The notes: a model not told the origin generated them from the letters alone. A stretch of 64,000 nucleotides of DNA from an uncultured Bacteroidales bacterium (GCA_902785075.1 CACZXN010000008.1:1-64000), one strand, 5' to 3'; shown: positions 1-9,480, counted from the first letter of the stretch. Program-made: numbers and translations.

Positions 1-417
1 CACCTCGTAGAATCCTGTCGTCTGAATGCTGTCCACACGTATGTCTCCGTCTGCCTCTCCGTTGACAATCTTGAGTTTCCTGCGCTCAACGACGTCACCC
101 GACGGATTGACCAGTTCTACGTACAGCACATGGCTAAGGTCCGTCCTACGTTCCGTATCGCATCGTGTAACATAAGCCTTGAAACGGATGTATTCACCCT
201 TGAAATAGCCTGTATTGTCGAAGTGAAGATAAACCTTCTCCTGAGGGGTATAGAGGTTGAACCGCATTACATGCTTCAAATAGTCAATCATTGCTGCTAC
301 CTGACTGGTATCGGAAGGTGTATTCTGAAGCTCTTGAGCTTTAACATTGTAAACATTCGTCATTATCAAACCAATGATCATGGCGAATATATATAATTGC
401 GATTTAGTATTCTTCAT
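1..417 (-). CDS. MG2-domain (alpha-2-macroglobulin-like) secreted protein, N-terminal part
   Basis: The window edge cuts this gene; only the first 139 codons are present. Reading the minus strand from the ATG at 417 gives a hydrophobic signal peptide ending in VKAQ, then a segment with the motif QEKVYLHFDNTGYFKGE, which is characteristic of large Bacteroidetes envelope proteins that start with a macroglobulin MG2-like domain and often continue into a TonB-plug-like region. An in-frame ATG also exists at 444, but the 417 start gives the better signal peptide. It lies 73 bp downstream of the DUF4294 gene on the same strand and may be the tail of that operon. The role is unknown. Confidence 0.7.
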   Translation of the reverse strand, partial: MKNTKSQLYIFAMIIGLIMTNVYNVKAQELQNTPSDTSQVAAMIDYLKHVMRFNLYTPQEKVYLHFDNTGYFKGEYIRFKAYVTRCDTERRTDLSHVLYVELVNPSGDVVERRKLKIVNGEADGDIRVDSIQTTGFYEV

Positions 418-490
418 TATTCTTAAGATACGGATTTCTTTCATAATGCTATACCTTAAATTATTATATAGACATCAATTTCTTAATAAA

Positions 491-1138
491 TTACATCTGC
501 CCTGATTCAATTAGTAAGATACATCGTTCGGTTAATCGGTCGTCATTTTCTGGATCATATTCTTTTTTAAGGCTTGCTCCAAATAAAGTAGCTATGGCAT
601 TTGACAACCCAGCCTTGAATTTACCCATGTAGGTTTTTATTAACTGATAACTAGTTTGCCCACATTGACGGTCTATTAGTTTTATAAGTAGCTTACCTTG
701 AGCGAACGTCAGTTTCTTCAATTTTGATGTGTATTGTTTGCGCAGGCTTTTTTCAACCTGTTTCATATACTCATCCTTTTCTGCTTTAGTTTCTAATGAA
801 TCGAGATGAGCTATTGTAGCATTAATAGTTTTTTGAATGTCAACAGCAATGGGATATACCTTCTTAATGTTAGCGGCAATCTTATAATACTTTTTTGCTT
901 GGCGCTCATTCTTGAAAACCAATTGATTAAAAATATATACATCTGAAAGAACAAACCAAGGTATTTCTTCACCATCATACATAACGGTTCCTGCATAGCC
1001 TACACCATGTGAAAAAATAGGGTCACCAGCGATTTTATCAGTTGTCTCATCGACAGTGACTTGTTGGGCCATGGCTTTTTCTGCCTTGAAAAAGAGTCCT
1101 ATTATTGCGAATAATATGTAAACATATAACTGCTTCAT
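491..1138 (-). CDS. DUF4294 family secreted protein
   Basis: This 215-residue protein has an N-terminal signal peptide (cleavage near AMAQQ) and the DUF4294 hallmark segment LTFAQGKLLIKLIDRQCGQ near residue 145, where family members usually read RQTGQ. The function of DUF4294 is not established; it is widespread and usually single-copy in Bacteroidetes. The rest is charged and helical (residues 70-140). It follows the OmpA-like lipoprotein gene after 111 bp, so it could be in the same transcript or have its own promoter. No catalytic motif is visible. Confidence 0.8.
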   Translation of the reverse strand: MKQLYVYILFAIIGLFFKAEKAMAQQVTVDETTDKIAGDPIFSHGVGYAGTVMYDGEEIPWFVLSDVYIFNQLVFKNERQAKKYYKIAANIKKVYPIAVDIQKTINATIAHLDSLETKAEKDEYMKQVEKSLRKQYTSKLKKLTFAQGKLLIKLIDRQCGQTSYQLIKTYMGKFKAGLSNAIATLFGASLKKEYDPENDDRLTERCILLIESGQM

Positions 1139-1249
1139 GCTGCAAAAATAAGAATATTCTTTCTCCTTTTTGATTCCTATTCGTGATTATTAATAATAAT
1201 TATGTTTTTTTAGTTAATAATCATATTGATTTGCTCTTGAATATTCTTT

Positions 1250-2242
1250 TCATCGAATCTCGATAATGACACATCTGTTACGATTGTTTTCTGTAAAAGG
1301 ATGCTCAGTATCACCATATGATTTTACCTTAATCACATCAGCAGGTATTCCCTTGCGAGTTAATAAGCTTGTTACTGCTTTTATACGTTGATCAGATAAT
1401 TGTTTATTAAGTCTGGTATCGTTTGTTTCCTTATCAGCATAACCTTTCAAATACACAGTTTTATCTTTATTTTTCTGGTACCATAATACCAAGTCATCAA
1501 TAAGATTATCATTATTGATATCTGATCGGCGAGGCTGGAAGAAAAAGACATCTCGATACATGCCCTCTAAAGCACCTATTGGATAATCTTGATACTTAAC
1601 AGTTTTCTCATCATCTTTTTTACCTTGGTTTGAATTCAATTCATTTGTCCTAAACAAATCTCGAGCAGTTCGGTAGTTTTGTGTAGAATCTTCTTTAGTA
1701 GGAGCTTCTACATAATCTAAAGAGTCGGCATCTGTATAGTAAGCTTTGTTTTGTCGAGCTTTATTGAAGGCTTCAGATTCAAGTCGGTTTTCAGAATCGA
1801 AAAAGACTTCTTCATAGTCAGTTCTGTCAAGTGTTGGACGTACGATATGGATGTCAAATCTCATCTCGGCAACTCCATCAGGTTCAATGTTTCCAAACAC
1901 TCGGATCTTATGTTCTGCAAAACCAACATTTTTGGTAGAGTGGAAAATAGTAAAAAAACGTTCTTCTTCCCCTGGAGGAATCATACCCGAACCAATTGAC
2001 GACAATTCAATTGAACCATTTGACGGCTGAATGTCTTTTATCACCAGAATCTCGTTGCCAACATTCTTAATGACCCATATCATGTAAACATCATCTCCAA
2101 GCACAACAGGCAGGTAGTGACGGACTGAATCTTCAATTTCTATCCTTGTAGGACCTATAATTTTTGTACATGATGTCAGTAAAATGGTTGGTAAAGCCAA
2201 AATGATGAATGACACAACTATTATCGTTCTTTTAACCATCAT
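1250..2242 (-). CDS. DUF1573-OmpA two-domain lipoprotein
   Basis: The 330-residue product starts with a lipoprotein signal (lipobox LTSC, Cys25). Residues about 35-140 resemble DUF1573, an immunoglobulin-like fold, with a WVIKNVGNEILVIKDIQPSNG-type strand pattern. Residues about 225-330 form an OmpA C-terminal peptidoglycan-binding domain (YLKGYADKETND, then LSDQRIKAVTSLL and VKSYGDTEHPF). The expected place is the outer membrane inner leaflet, tethered to peptidoglycan. It starts 14 bp after the DUF4838 gene and so belongs to the polysaccharide operon, where it may anchor the export complex; that role is inferred. Confidence 0.8.
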   Translation of the reverse strand: MMVKRTIIVVSFIILALPTILLTSCTKIIGPTRIEIEDSVRHYLPVVLGDDVYMIWVIKNVGNEILVIKDIQPSNGSIELSSIGSGMIPPGEEERFFTIFHSTKNVGFAEHKIRVFGNIEPDGVAEMRFDIHIVRPTLDRTDYEEVFFDSENRLESEAFNKARQNKAYYTDADSLDYVEAPTKEDSTQNYRTARDLFRTNELNSNQGKKDDEKTVKYQDYPIGALEGMYRDVFFFQPRRSDINNDNLIDDLVLWYQKNKDKTVYLKGYADKETNDTRLNKQLSDQRIKAVTSLLTRKGIPADVIKVKSYGDTEHPFTENNRNRCVIIEIR

Positions 2243-2256
2243 ATAATCCTTTGTTT

Positions 2257-3579
2257 TTAATTATTCTCAAATTTCTTTAAATAAGCATCAATATCGGCAT
2301 CTGTTTCTCCATAATTATTCATGCCTTTCAGTTCTTTATGACCCTTTAAACGTTCTATCAATTCTGTTTTGATTTGTGGGTCGTTTTCTTTGTTTTGCAT
2401 GGCCATAATCTGCAATTGGGTGAAACAAAATGCCGTTAGCATATAATTGAGTTTTTCTTTTTCTATACCAGTAACGTCCTGTGCAGCATTCTCAAGTTGG
2501 TTACGAAACTCTTCGAAATTCTTCACATTTAAATAAGACTCAACTTCCTCTTCGATAGAACCATAAAGCGGTATGATATGATTAGATTCATCCACTTTTC
2601 TTTCCAGTTTCAAATAATAGTCTGCAATCAGTTTTCCTGTTTTTGGATAGTTTTCTTGGTAATACTTCCGTACTTCTGCATCTACATCAAGTGCTAAATC
2701 ATACATCATCTTACAAAGGATGCATGTCTGCATATCATCGAAGGTGGCGTAATCATCCCCACTACCATTTAGGAAGATGCCTTTAACTCCTAGTCGGTCG
2801 TATAATTGGAATCGTCGTTGCATTACTTTTAGGAAAGGGAAAGGGGACAGGTAGTCGCTAAAGTTGCGTGCATAGTCCCAAATATAGATAAGGGATGTTT
2901 TCTCTTTCCATTCCTTAACCATATTGACAAATGTTCTGTAACCCTGGTTTTCACTAAAAGCCACTCTCATCGGTAAATCAATGGCGCTAATAATAACACC
3001 TACATTAGAAGGTAGTGTGTCTTTTGGGGCTATGCGAGTGGAATGATAAGCAGAAGTGAAGAACTGATGTTTTGGAAATCTCTCAGCTAATCTCCGCATC
3101 ATATTGGTAACAGCAGGAGTTGCATTTGTTTTGGTATTACCGGCAGCAATGCATTTTTTACAAGTACATGATTTCTTGTTATCACGTGGCATAATGCTGA
3201 TACGAGTTGAAGAACCTGGCTGTTCTCCATCACCGAAGTTATCAATGATGTATTCTACGAGCTTGTCGTACATTAAGTCGCTACTGAAACAATATTGCTC
3301 TTTATCTTTCTTTCCATCAATTGTGGCAAGAACACTATTGTCAGGATTTTCTCCTAATGCTTTATGAAGATTATGCCCCCACAATCCCCAGTCATAATCA
3401 ACATGGTGGGTGCCGTAGAAATCACGTGTACTCTCGAGGGCATTTGTGGGACTATAAATACCTCTAAACTCAAAGGGTGATTTTGGCTCTTTCTGGTTGC
3501 TTTGAGCATGACATGACATTAGTCCAATAGTGCACACACATATATATGCTGATACATTGAGAACATTTACCCGTTTCAT
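2257..3579 (-). CDS. DUF4838 domain lipoprotein, possible glycan-active enzyme
   Basis: This 440-residue lipoprotein has a lipobox ending at Cys23 (GLMSC). It carries a DUF4838-like core: a CTCKKC cysteine pair motif following MPRDN, then a helix, a RFPKHQFFTSAYHST strand and a LPSNVGVIISAIDLP strand. DUF4838 is a TIM-barrel-like domain associated with glycoside hydrolases; activity is not established. The W-D-Y-A-R-N and FLNGSGDD segments further on are plausible carbohydrate-site residues. The position directly between an outer-membrane TPR barrel gene (11 bp gap) and an OmpA lipoprotein gene suggests it trims or modifies the exported polymer, analogous in position to PgaB, but it is not homologous to a PgaB deacetylase as far as I can see. 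Confidence 0.75.
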   Translation of the reverse strand: MKRVNVLNVSAYICVCTIGLMSCHAQSNQKEPKSPFEFRGIYSPTNALESTRDFYGTHHVDYDWGLWGHNLHKALGENPDNSVLATIDGKKDKEQYCFSSDLMYDKLVEYIIDNFGDGEQPGSSTRISIMPRDNKKSCTCKKCIAAGNTKTNATPAVTNMMRRLAERFPKHQFFTSAYHSTRIAPKDTLPSNVGVIISAIDLPMRVAFSENQGYRTFVNMVKEWKEKTSLIYIWDYARNFSDYLSPFPFLKVMQRRFQLYDRLGVKGIFLNGSGDDYATFDDMQTCILCKMMYDLALDVDAEVRKYYQENYPKTGKLIADYYLKLERKVDESNHIIPLYGSIEEEVESYLNVKNFEEFRNQLENAAQDVTGIEKEKLNYMLTAFCFTQLQIMAMQNKENDPQIKTELIERLKGHKELKGMNNYGETDADIDAYLKKFENN

Positions 3580-3590
3580 GTTTTATTTCT

Positions 3591-6569
3591 TTAGAAGTTA
3601 ATGAAAACAGAGGCGTTGATGTAGAACATATTCATATAGGTAATGCCGAATTCCGGATTCGTTTCCAATGCTCCACTAACGACCGCCTCATTTTGGGTAT
3701 ATAATGTGTACCAAGTTCCTGAGAGTGTGAATCCTAAATGCTGATTAAAGCTATAGTATCCACCCATACCGACAAAGGTGTTCAAGTGATCAAAGGTTGA
3801 AGGAAGGGACCGGTCAATGATAGAGTTCTCTGGGGCGGTTCCTAAGCCTGCTACACCAAATACATGACCAGGATTACCTTCAACTGGGAAGAATTGGAAT
3901 TTTGTTTGACCGCTAAAGAAGAACTTACCGGTAAGAAGATAAGCATTAACACCTCCAGACAGAACAAACTGTTCGTATGTTTTCGTTAGTCCAAGTGAAG
4001 CAGAGTATAGCTTTTTAAACTTACGTAACCATCCGAGGATTTTGTATCTGTGGGTAGTTCCTTCTCTAAGTAATTCAAATACACCTTCGTATGTTTGTAT
4101 TCTTCGGAAACTAGCATCTATGTTGATTGTCCAGTCTCGAGGGAGCTCATAGGAGAGTCCTGCTTTTATTGTCCATTCTGGGAAGTATTTGTTTGCCCAT
4201 CCAATTTTCGCATAGGCATCCAATTTCTTGTCGAATCTATGTTTTAATTGTCCAGCAATCATTATACCAGTACCTCCTTCTTCCATCTCGCTTACGTTAT
4301 CAGCTGCAGTACCGTCTCGACCTAGATAATTCAATTCAATAGTATAATCGTTCTTTTTCGTCCTTCGTGTGTAACTTAATGTAGCATTAGCAGAAATCTT
4401 GTCCATATTACCAGGTCTCGCTTGTTGATAATCTAAGGAAAGAATATTTGGATAGTTTTTGTTGAGCATACTGTTTAACAATCTAGTATGTCCAGGTAAT
4501 TCTGCCAATGATGGTTTGTACATTTTCAGATATTCGTATGCTTTGTCATACTCTCGCATATCTTTGTAGATAAGTCCCTTTGTGTACAACAACTCATTAT
4601 GTGTAGGCCAAATCGTTAATGCAGAGTCAACAAGTTCCATTGCTTTTTCGTATTCTTTTTGTTTAGCATACTTCAAAGCAAGTGTTTGACAACTTGTAAC
4701 ATAAGTACCAATAACAGTAGAATCTCCTACATAGGTTTCGAGCAGAGGATAAGTGATGTCAATCGCCTTTCTATCGTCACCTGCAGCTTGATATGTCTGT
4801 GCTTCTTTGACAATGAAGAATGGGTCTTCTGGGAATTGCTCTCTACCAATCGCTACATATTTTGCAGTTTGTTCTTCATTGTGAAGCAATTGAGAAGTAG
4901 TAATACCCATTCTGAGAATACTATTGCTGTTAGGGCAGATTTCAATAGCATCTTTTATTTGGCTATCAGCAACGTATAGCATTCCTTGTTCAATGAGAGA
5001 CTTAATGTATGGCGTAACAATTTCTTCATAGGCAGTCGCATAGGCTGCTTTCAACGAATCGTTCTCATACATATATCCTTCGCGTAAAATGTCGAGTGCT
5101 TTTGCTGTTTGTCCTTGCTCATTGTTGACTTTGGCTTTCAGTTGTCTGTATGCATTGCTGCCAAACAATCTGTTATATTCATCTAATGTTTGGTCTGCAT
5201 CAGAATATTTCTTTGACAAAAGATAGCAGTTGAATAATTTGAGCATTGCTGCCTTTCTTAATTCACCTTCTACCTGATCTTGTGTTGCCATCTTCAATAA
5301 GGGGATAGCTTCGTCATATTGTCCAAATCGCATGAACTCATCCGCTTTATCTGTGTTGATGCGAGCTAACTCGGTTGCTACTTCCTCATTTGAGGGATTT
5401 AGGGTGTAAAGTTTGTTGAGCAGGCTGTTGGCCTTAGTTACATTTCCAAGACGACGGTTTACTAAATATTCTTTGTAAAGCAGTTCTGGACTTTCTTTAC
5501 TGGATTTTTTTGCTTCTTCAATATATACCAAAGCATCGTCATAATATCCTCTCGAAATTGAGGTGTTGAGCAAGAATGTGAGTGCCTCAGATGAGTGGTT
5601 TGTGTCATATTCTTTGGCATATTGAATGTATGGATCATACATTTGTGATGCTCTGGCAGCATCCAACATCATTTTTTTCTCTAAGCTTGCAGCAAGTGCA
5701 GAATAGTGTGTGCCCTTAAGGGATGCGAGGTATGCTCGAGCTTCGCTATAGCGGTTCATTCCTGCTAGGATACCGACTTTTTTCTCAACCAATGTTGGTG
5801 AGTTAGTTGTAACAGAACCTTCTCCTGCAATTTCAGCAGCTTCTGCATCATGTCCATATTGTAGGAGCAAGTTCGAAAGGGCGAGGTAGTATTCTGGATT
5901 TTTCGGGCTCATCTGAATCAGCTGACGTAGTGTCTCGAATTGTGATTGTGCATCTCCCTCTTCATGTTGCTTGAGATACTTCATCTCTACACGATAATTC
6001 CAATCTTTCCTAATTCTTTCATTGTCAGGATAGATGCTGCGGAGTCGTTCGAGCAGCAAGTCTGCTTCGTGGTCATTTCCCAAATAGCGATATAATGCAA
6101 TCTTTTTACGCCATAAGCGTTCATTGTAAGGACTAACTTCCAACAATTCGTTCACATAAACGATGGCTGATGAGTAGTTTTTTGTCTCTTCCTCTACTTT
6201 TACCAAGAGTTCTCTGGCTTGATGGTTTGAGTTATCATCCTTCAATGAGTTGATGAGATAGTATCTGGATTTGTCATATTGTTGGAATTGATAATAATAA
6301 TGTCCCATCAATTCATTCAATGCTGACACATAAGGATACTCATTGATTCCTTCATCCAAAAGTTTCTTTCCCGCAGTCCATTCTCCTCGTTTAAAGTGCC
6401 CACGTACTACTTCGTCATAGTATCCTGGACTTTTGTCAATGAGTGCGGTGATACTATTTTTCTTGATCTGCGCCATCGACGGTATTGATGTACAGATAAT
6501 AACACCTGTGCATACAATTAAACTGAGAATGCCTTTTAACATGATTCTTTTCATGATCATATCGCTCAT
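3591..6569 (-). CDS. TPR superhelix plus C-terminal YaiO-like outer-membrane beta-barrel (polysaccharide exporter)
   Basis: The 992-residue protein has a signal peptide (to about residue 34), then a long run of tetratricopeptide repeats up to about residue 725; clear helix pairs include YYLALSNLLLQYGHDAEAAEIA and NELLYTKGLIYKDMREYDKAYEYL. Residues about 735-992 are amphipathic beta strands of the YaiO barrel type, ending in SVFINF with a terminal Phe as expected for BAM-inserted proteins. TPR-plus-barrel architecture is that of PgaA, BcsC and AlgK/E, which thread polysaccharide out of the periplasm. It is 21 bp downstream of the GT2 synthase gene, which supports this role. The exact polymer is unknown. 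Confidence 0.8.
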   Translation of the reverse strand: MSDMIMKRIMLKGILSLIVCTGVIICTSIPSMAQIKKNSITALIDKSPGYYDEVVRGHFKRGEWTAGKKLLDEGINEYPYVSALNELMGHYYYQFQQYDKSRYYLINSLKDDNSNHQARELLVKVEEETKNYSSAIVYVNELLEVSPYNERLWRKKIALYRYLGNDHEADLLLERLRSIYPDNERIRKDWNYRVEMKYLKQHEEGDAQSQFETLRQLIQMSPKNPEYYLALSNLLLQYGHDAEAAEIAGEGSVTTNSPTLVEKKVGILAGMNRYSEARAYLASLKGTHYSALAASLEKKMMLDAARASQMYDPYIQYAKEYDTNHSSEALTFLLNTSISRGYYDDALVYIEEAKKSSKESPELLYKEYLVNRRLGNVTKANSLLNKLYTLNPSNEEVATELARINTDKADEFMRFGQYDEAIPLLKMATQDQVEGELRKAAMLKLFNCYLLSKKYSDADQTLDEYNRLFGSNAYRQLKAKVNNEQGQTAKALDILREGYMYENDSLKAAYATAYEEIVTPYIKSLIEQGMLYVADSQIKDAIEICPNSNSILRMGITTSQLLHNEEQTAKYVAIGREQFPEDPFFIVKEAQTYQAAGDDRKAIDITYPLLETYVGDSTVIGTYVTSCQTLALKYAKQKEYEKAMELVDSALTIWPTHNELLYTKGLIYKDMREYDKAYEYLKMYKPSLAELPGHTRLLNSMLNKNYPNILSLDYQQARPGNMDKISANATLSYTRRTKKNDYTIELNYLGRDGTAADNVSEMEEGGTGIMIAGQLKHRFDKKLDAYAKIGWANKYFPEWTIKAGLSYELPRDWTINIDASFRRIQTYEGVFELLREGTTHRYKILGWLRKFKKLYSASLGLTKTYEQFVLSGGVNAYLLTGKFFFSGQTKFQFFPVEGNPGHVFGVAGLGTAPENSIIDRSLPSTFDHLNTFVGMGGYYSFNQHLGFTLSGTWYTLYTQNEAVVSGALETNPEFGITYMNMFYINASVFINF

Positions 6570-6590
6570 ATCAATCTGTTATCGATTTGA

Positions 6591-8009
6591 TTACTTTTTC
6601 TTCTTCTTAACACCTTGACGGTTCATATCGCCCCAGACAGCTTTCTTACGTGTCAAATAGTTGTAATAGCCTCTGATGGTTGAGTATACCACAAGGGGGT
6701 GGTAAAAGATTGGCTCTAAAAGCCCAGCAAGTAGCAACAATGCGTAGCTATTTGATTTGTGGTATGAACTGCCGAGCAAGTAGTCGTAGAATACCACAAA
6801 TGAACTTAGCATTACACTGAAAAGGAAAATAGCACCGAACATGACAAAGAACGTATCCCAGTTTACACCACCTGTAAGGGCGAGGTAAATAATCAAGCAG
6901 ATACCGATAATCTCAATCATTGGTGCCAAGAACTCAAATGTGAATGTATATGGGAAAGTAAGCATACCCAATGTCTTGTATTTAGGATTGAGTAGCATAC
7001 GAGAGTGTTCAAAAACTAACTGGATTAATCCTCGTCCCCAACGTGTACGTTGACGTATTAGGGTTTTAATATTTGACGGACCTTCAGTCCAACAACAGTT
7101 GTGAGGGATTTGCACTACTCGGTATGGGCGTTTGAAGTCACAGCAATAACCAATCATGCGAAATAGCATATCCATATCCTCTGCAAATGACTCGGAACCA
7201 TAACCACCTGCTGCAATAACTACTTGTAGGTTGAACAAACCATAACCTCCAGATACGTTGTTCATGGCATTGATACACGACCATCCCATTTTACCAATCA
7301 AGAAACTTCGTTTATACTCCAGGTCTTGGAATAGTGGTATTGGCTTGGTTGATGTGCTCAATTCTACGATTTCACCATTCTCGATGGTAGCACCATTACT
7401 CATACTCATCGTTCCACTTACAGCAATTACTGAGTCGTCAAGCAAAACAGGGAAGATACAATGGTAAATCGCATCGTTTGACAATATACAGTCCACGTCC
7501 GTATTAATGAAGTATGGATTGGAAACAACGTTCAAGCCACCATTGACTGCGTCTGCCTTGGTTCCTCCGTTCATCTTATCGACCACTACCAGTTTTGAGT
7601 ATTTAATAGAGCTGGAGCGGAAAAGACGTTTAAATGGTTTGCAATGGATGTGCTCTATATAGTCATACGGAACTTCTACCATATCGAAGTTTTCAATCAA
7701 CTTCTCCAATGTCCTATCTTTACTTCCGTCGTTTACAATAACGATCTCAAAGTTTGGATAGTCCTGACGCAATAGTGAACGAACGTTATCTACCACTGTC
7801 ACCTCTTCGTTGTATGCAGGTGCAACAATTGATACACCAGGTACGTACGGAGTACTGTCGACCATGTGCTTGATATAATCATCCGACCACTGCTTATAGT
7901 TTGAACTGTATATGTAAGCCATAATTAGCAAGGCAACATACGACGTGATCAAAGCTAATGAGTAGAAGAAGATGATGTAGCCGTAGAATAAGAGAAGTAT
8001 GTTAAGCAT
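6591..8009 (-). CDS. Processive membrane glycosyltransferase family 2 (PgaC/BcsA-like synthase)
   Basis: This 472-residue protein has an N-terminal transmembrane segment (about 5-35), a cytoplasmic GT-A domain and several C-terminal membrane segments (from about 350). All processive GT2 motifs are present: VNDGS (Asp94), DVD (171-173), ED in FAEDMD (277-278) and QRTRW (320-324). The same set occurs in PgaC, BcsA and hyaluronan synthase, so the protein probably polymerises a nucleotide-sugar and passes the chain across the inner membrane. No PilZ domain is attached. A run of lysines ends the protein. It is flanked by a HEAT-repeat membrane protein gene upstream (46 bp) and the TPR barrel gene downstream (21 bp). 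Confidence 0.88.
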   Translation of the reverse strand: MLNILLLFYGYIIFFYSLALITSYVALLIMAYIYSSNYKQWSDDYIKHMVDSTPYVPGVSIVAPAYNEEVTVVDNVRSLLRQDYPNFEIVIVNDGSKDRTLEKLIENFDMVEVPYDYIEHIHCKPFKRLFRSSSIKYSKLVVVDKMNGGTKADAVNGGLNVVSNPYFINTDVDCILSNDAIYHCIFPVLLDDSVIAVSGTMSMSNGATIENGEIVELSTSTKPIPLFQDLEYKRSFLIGKMGWSCINAMNNVSGGYGLFNLQVVIAAGGYGSESFAEDMDMLFRMIGYCCDFKRPYRVVQIPHNCCWTEGPSNIKTLIRQRTRWGRGLIQLVFEHSRMLLNPKYKTLGMLTFPYTFTFEFLAPMIEIIGICLIIYLALTGGVNWDTFFVMFGAIFLFSVMLSSFVVFYDYLLGSSYHKSNSYALLLLAGLLEPIFYHPLVVYSTIRGYYNYLTRKKAVWGDMNRQGVKKKKK

Positions 8010-8055
8010 ATATTGTCTGGATTATTATTTGTAATTACTTGAGTTAATTCTTTGA

Positions 8056-9270
8056 TTATGAGAACTGTTGTAACTGTTTCAACAAGTTGGTTGCATCGAT
8101 TTGATCGAGTAATATCCTATGCTCATCTCCAACCTGAGTCTGTGAGCGGATAATCTCAAATCTTCGACGTCCTTCTAATCCATATAGGTACATACAGGTC
8201 ATGGCTTGCTCCTGTGTTTCCTTGGAAGATGTTGTATTATATACTTTTTCGAAGAAATCGACTTGATTGCCCGAATTGATAGCGAGTACTGTCTTAAGAA
8301 GCTCTCGTTTAATTTGTTCGGGTTGTCGATCGTAAGAGTCAACCAATGCCTGCTCGTTCTCGGCTCTTGCTAATTGGGCAGTAGCACGCATGGCTGCCAA
8401 TCGGCTACTATAACGAGGGGAAAGGAAGAACTTTGCCAATTCGTTTTTCTCATTTTCGCTTCCCCAATAAGCAACTTCTTCTATGAGGAATGCTGCTGCC
8501 TGCTCATTTTTCAATCCTTCAGCTATTGTTAAGAATGATGGCATAGGACGTCCGCATTCTTGTAGCCAACCAAACAAACGATGGGTCAACATAGGTCGCC
8601 AAGGCGGCATCTTTTGGTTCAAGTCTTCTTCAAGATATTGATAAGGCTCGTTTTCCGTACAAATAGTATATGCCAAACGTGCCATCAGACGAATATTCGT
8701 GTTGTGGTGATTAAGATAAATAGCTAACTCACCTTCGCTAATGTGAATGTTGAGGTTCACAACCATCTGTAAGGTTTCAAATACTCTTTTGCGTCCAACT
8801 AAGCATCTCTCGATATAGTCAATAACACCTGTAATCTCACAGATATACTGAATGTTAGGAAGATAGAGAATTTCGCATAGTTCCATTCGGAGTGAGGATA
8901 TCAGCTGAGTAAACATCTTTGGGTCGTATTGTTTCAAATCCTCAATGCTGCATCCGAGCGTTTCTTCCAATTCCATCGTCGATGGGGGATCTGGAAGAAT
9001 CATGATGTTATACAAGGGCTCTCTAAACTTCTCTTCGAGTTTTTTGTATTCTTTTTTGTATTTGGTTGTCTTTCTTATCATTAGGAAAAACAAAACATAA
9101 AGGACCATCATCACCAAAAGACAAGCAATGATCAAACCATATGCAGTTCGTACTTGCCAAAGATAGTCGGCAAAGTAATTTTCAATGTTGTTCATGTAAT
9201 AGACAAAGACTTCCCACCCATGGAATTCTGCAACTGGTCCTTGTGACTGTGTAAATATATCGAAATACAT
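8056..9270 (-). CDS. Membrane-anchored HEAT-repeat protein of the polysaccharide operon
   Basis: The 404-residue protein has a short N-terminal part, one transmembrane helix (about residues 43-65) and a long cytoplasmic helical region. From about residue 180 the pattern of paired helices (NTNIRLMARLAYTI, SRLAAMRATAQLARA, QIKRELLKTVLAIN) fits HEAT/ARM repeats. No enzymatic motif is seen. It is the first gene of the operon behind a near-consensus promoter, immediately upstream of the GT2 synthase, so it may be the scaffold or regulatory subunit of the synthase, filling the slot taken by PgaD or PilZ proteins elsewhere. That function is inferred from position only. Confidence 0.7.
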   Translation of the reverse strand: MYFDIFTQSQGPVAEFHGWEVFVYYMNNIENYFADYLWQVRTAYGLIIACLLVMMVLYVLFFLMIRKTTKYKKEYKKLEEKFREPLYNIMILPDPPSTMELEETLGCSIEDLKQYDPKMFTQLISSLRMELCEILYLPNIQYICEITGVIDYIERCLVGRKRVFETLQMVVNLNIHISEGELAIYLNHHNTNIRLMARLAYTICTENEPYQYLEEDLNQKMPPWRPMLTHRLFGWLQECGRPMPSFLTIAEGLKNEQAAAFLIEEVAYWGSENEKNELAKFFLSPRYSSRLAAMRATAQLARAENEQALVDSYDRQPEQIKRELLKTVLAINSGNQVDFFEKVYNTTSSKETQEQAMTCMYLYGLEGRRRFEIIRSQTQVGDEHRILLDQIDATNLLKQLQQFS

Positions 9271-9318
9271 TTAAGTGTTGTTTTACTAATTAGTTTGCGA
9301 TAATTGCAATTTCGAGTG

Positions 9319-9349
9319 CAAAAATACAAAAACTTTTTTTATTTGCAAA
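9319..9349 (-). promoter_or_regulatory. Promoter of the polysaccharide operon
   Basis: Read on the minus strand this is TTTG (9349-9346), 19 bp, then TATTTTTG (9326-9319), matching the Bacteroidetes sigma consensus TTTG-N19-TAnnTTTG. It lies about 50 bp upstream of the HEAT-repeat gene start. Confidence 0.75.
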
Positions 9350-9428
9350 ATAAAATGACAAAAAATAGACATTTTCGACGAAAGATGATACGTTGGTAGG
9401 AGTAAAACTCCTATTATAATAGCAAAAT

Positions 9429-9464
9429 AAAAAATCCTCTCAAAACTGAATGAGAGGATTTTTT
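9429..9464 (-). terminator. Intrinsic terminator of the response regulator gene
   Basis: A perfect 13-bp stem (AAAAAATCCTCTC / GAGAGGATTTTTT) encloses a 10-nt loop, with a U tract in either direction. An outer inverted pair, CTATTATAATAG and GCTATAATAG, extends the stem. It separates the response regulator from the polysaccharide operon, so the two are distinct transcripts. Confidence 0.85.
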
Positions 9465-9480
9465 CGCTATAATAGTGTTG

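Noticed and set aside
130..396. Plus-strand frame of 88 codons at the left edge
   Set aside because: It is antisense to the partial MG2-domain gene, whose signal peptide and motif are clear.
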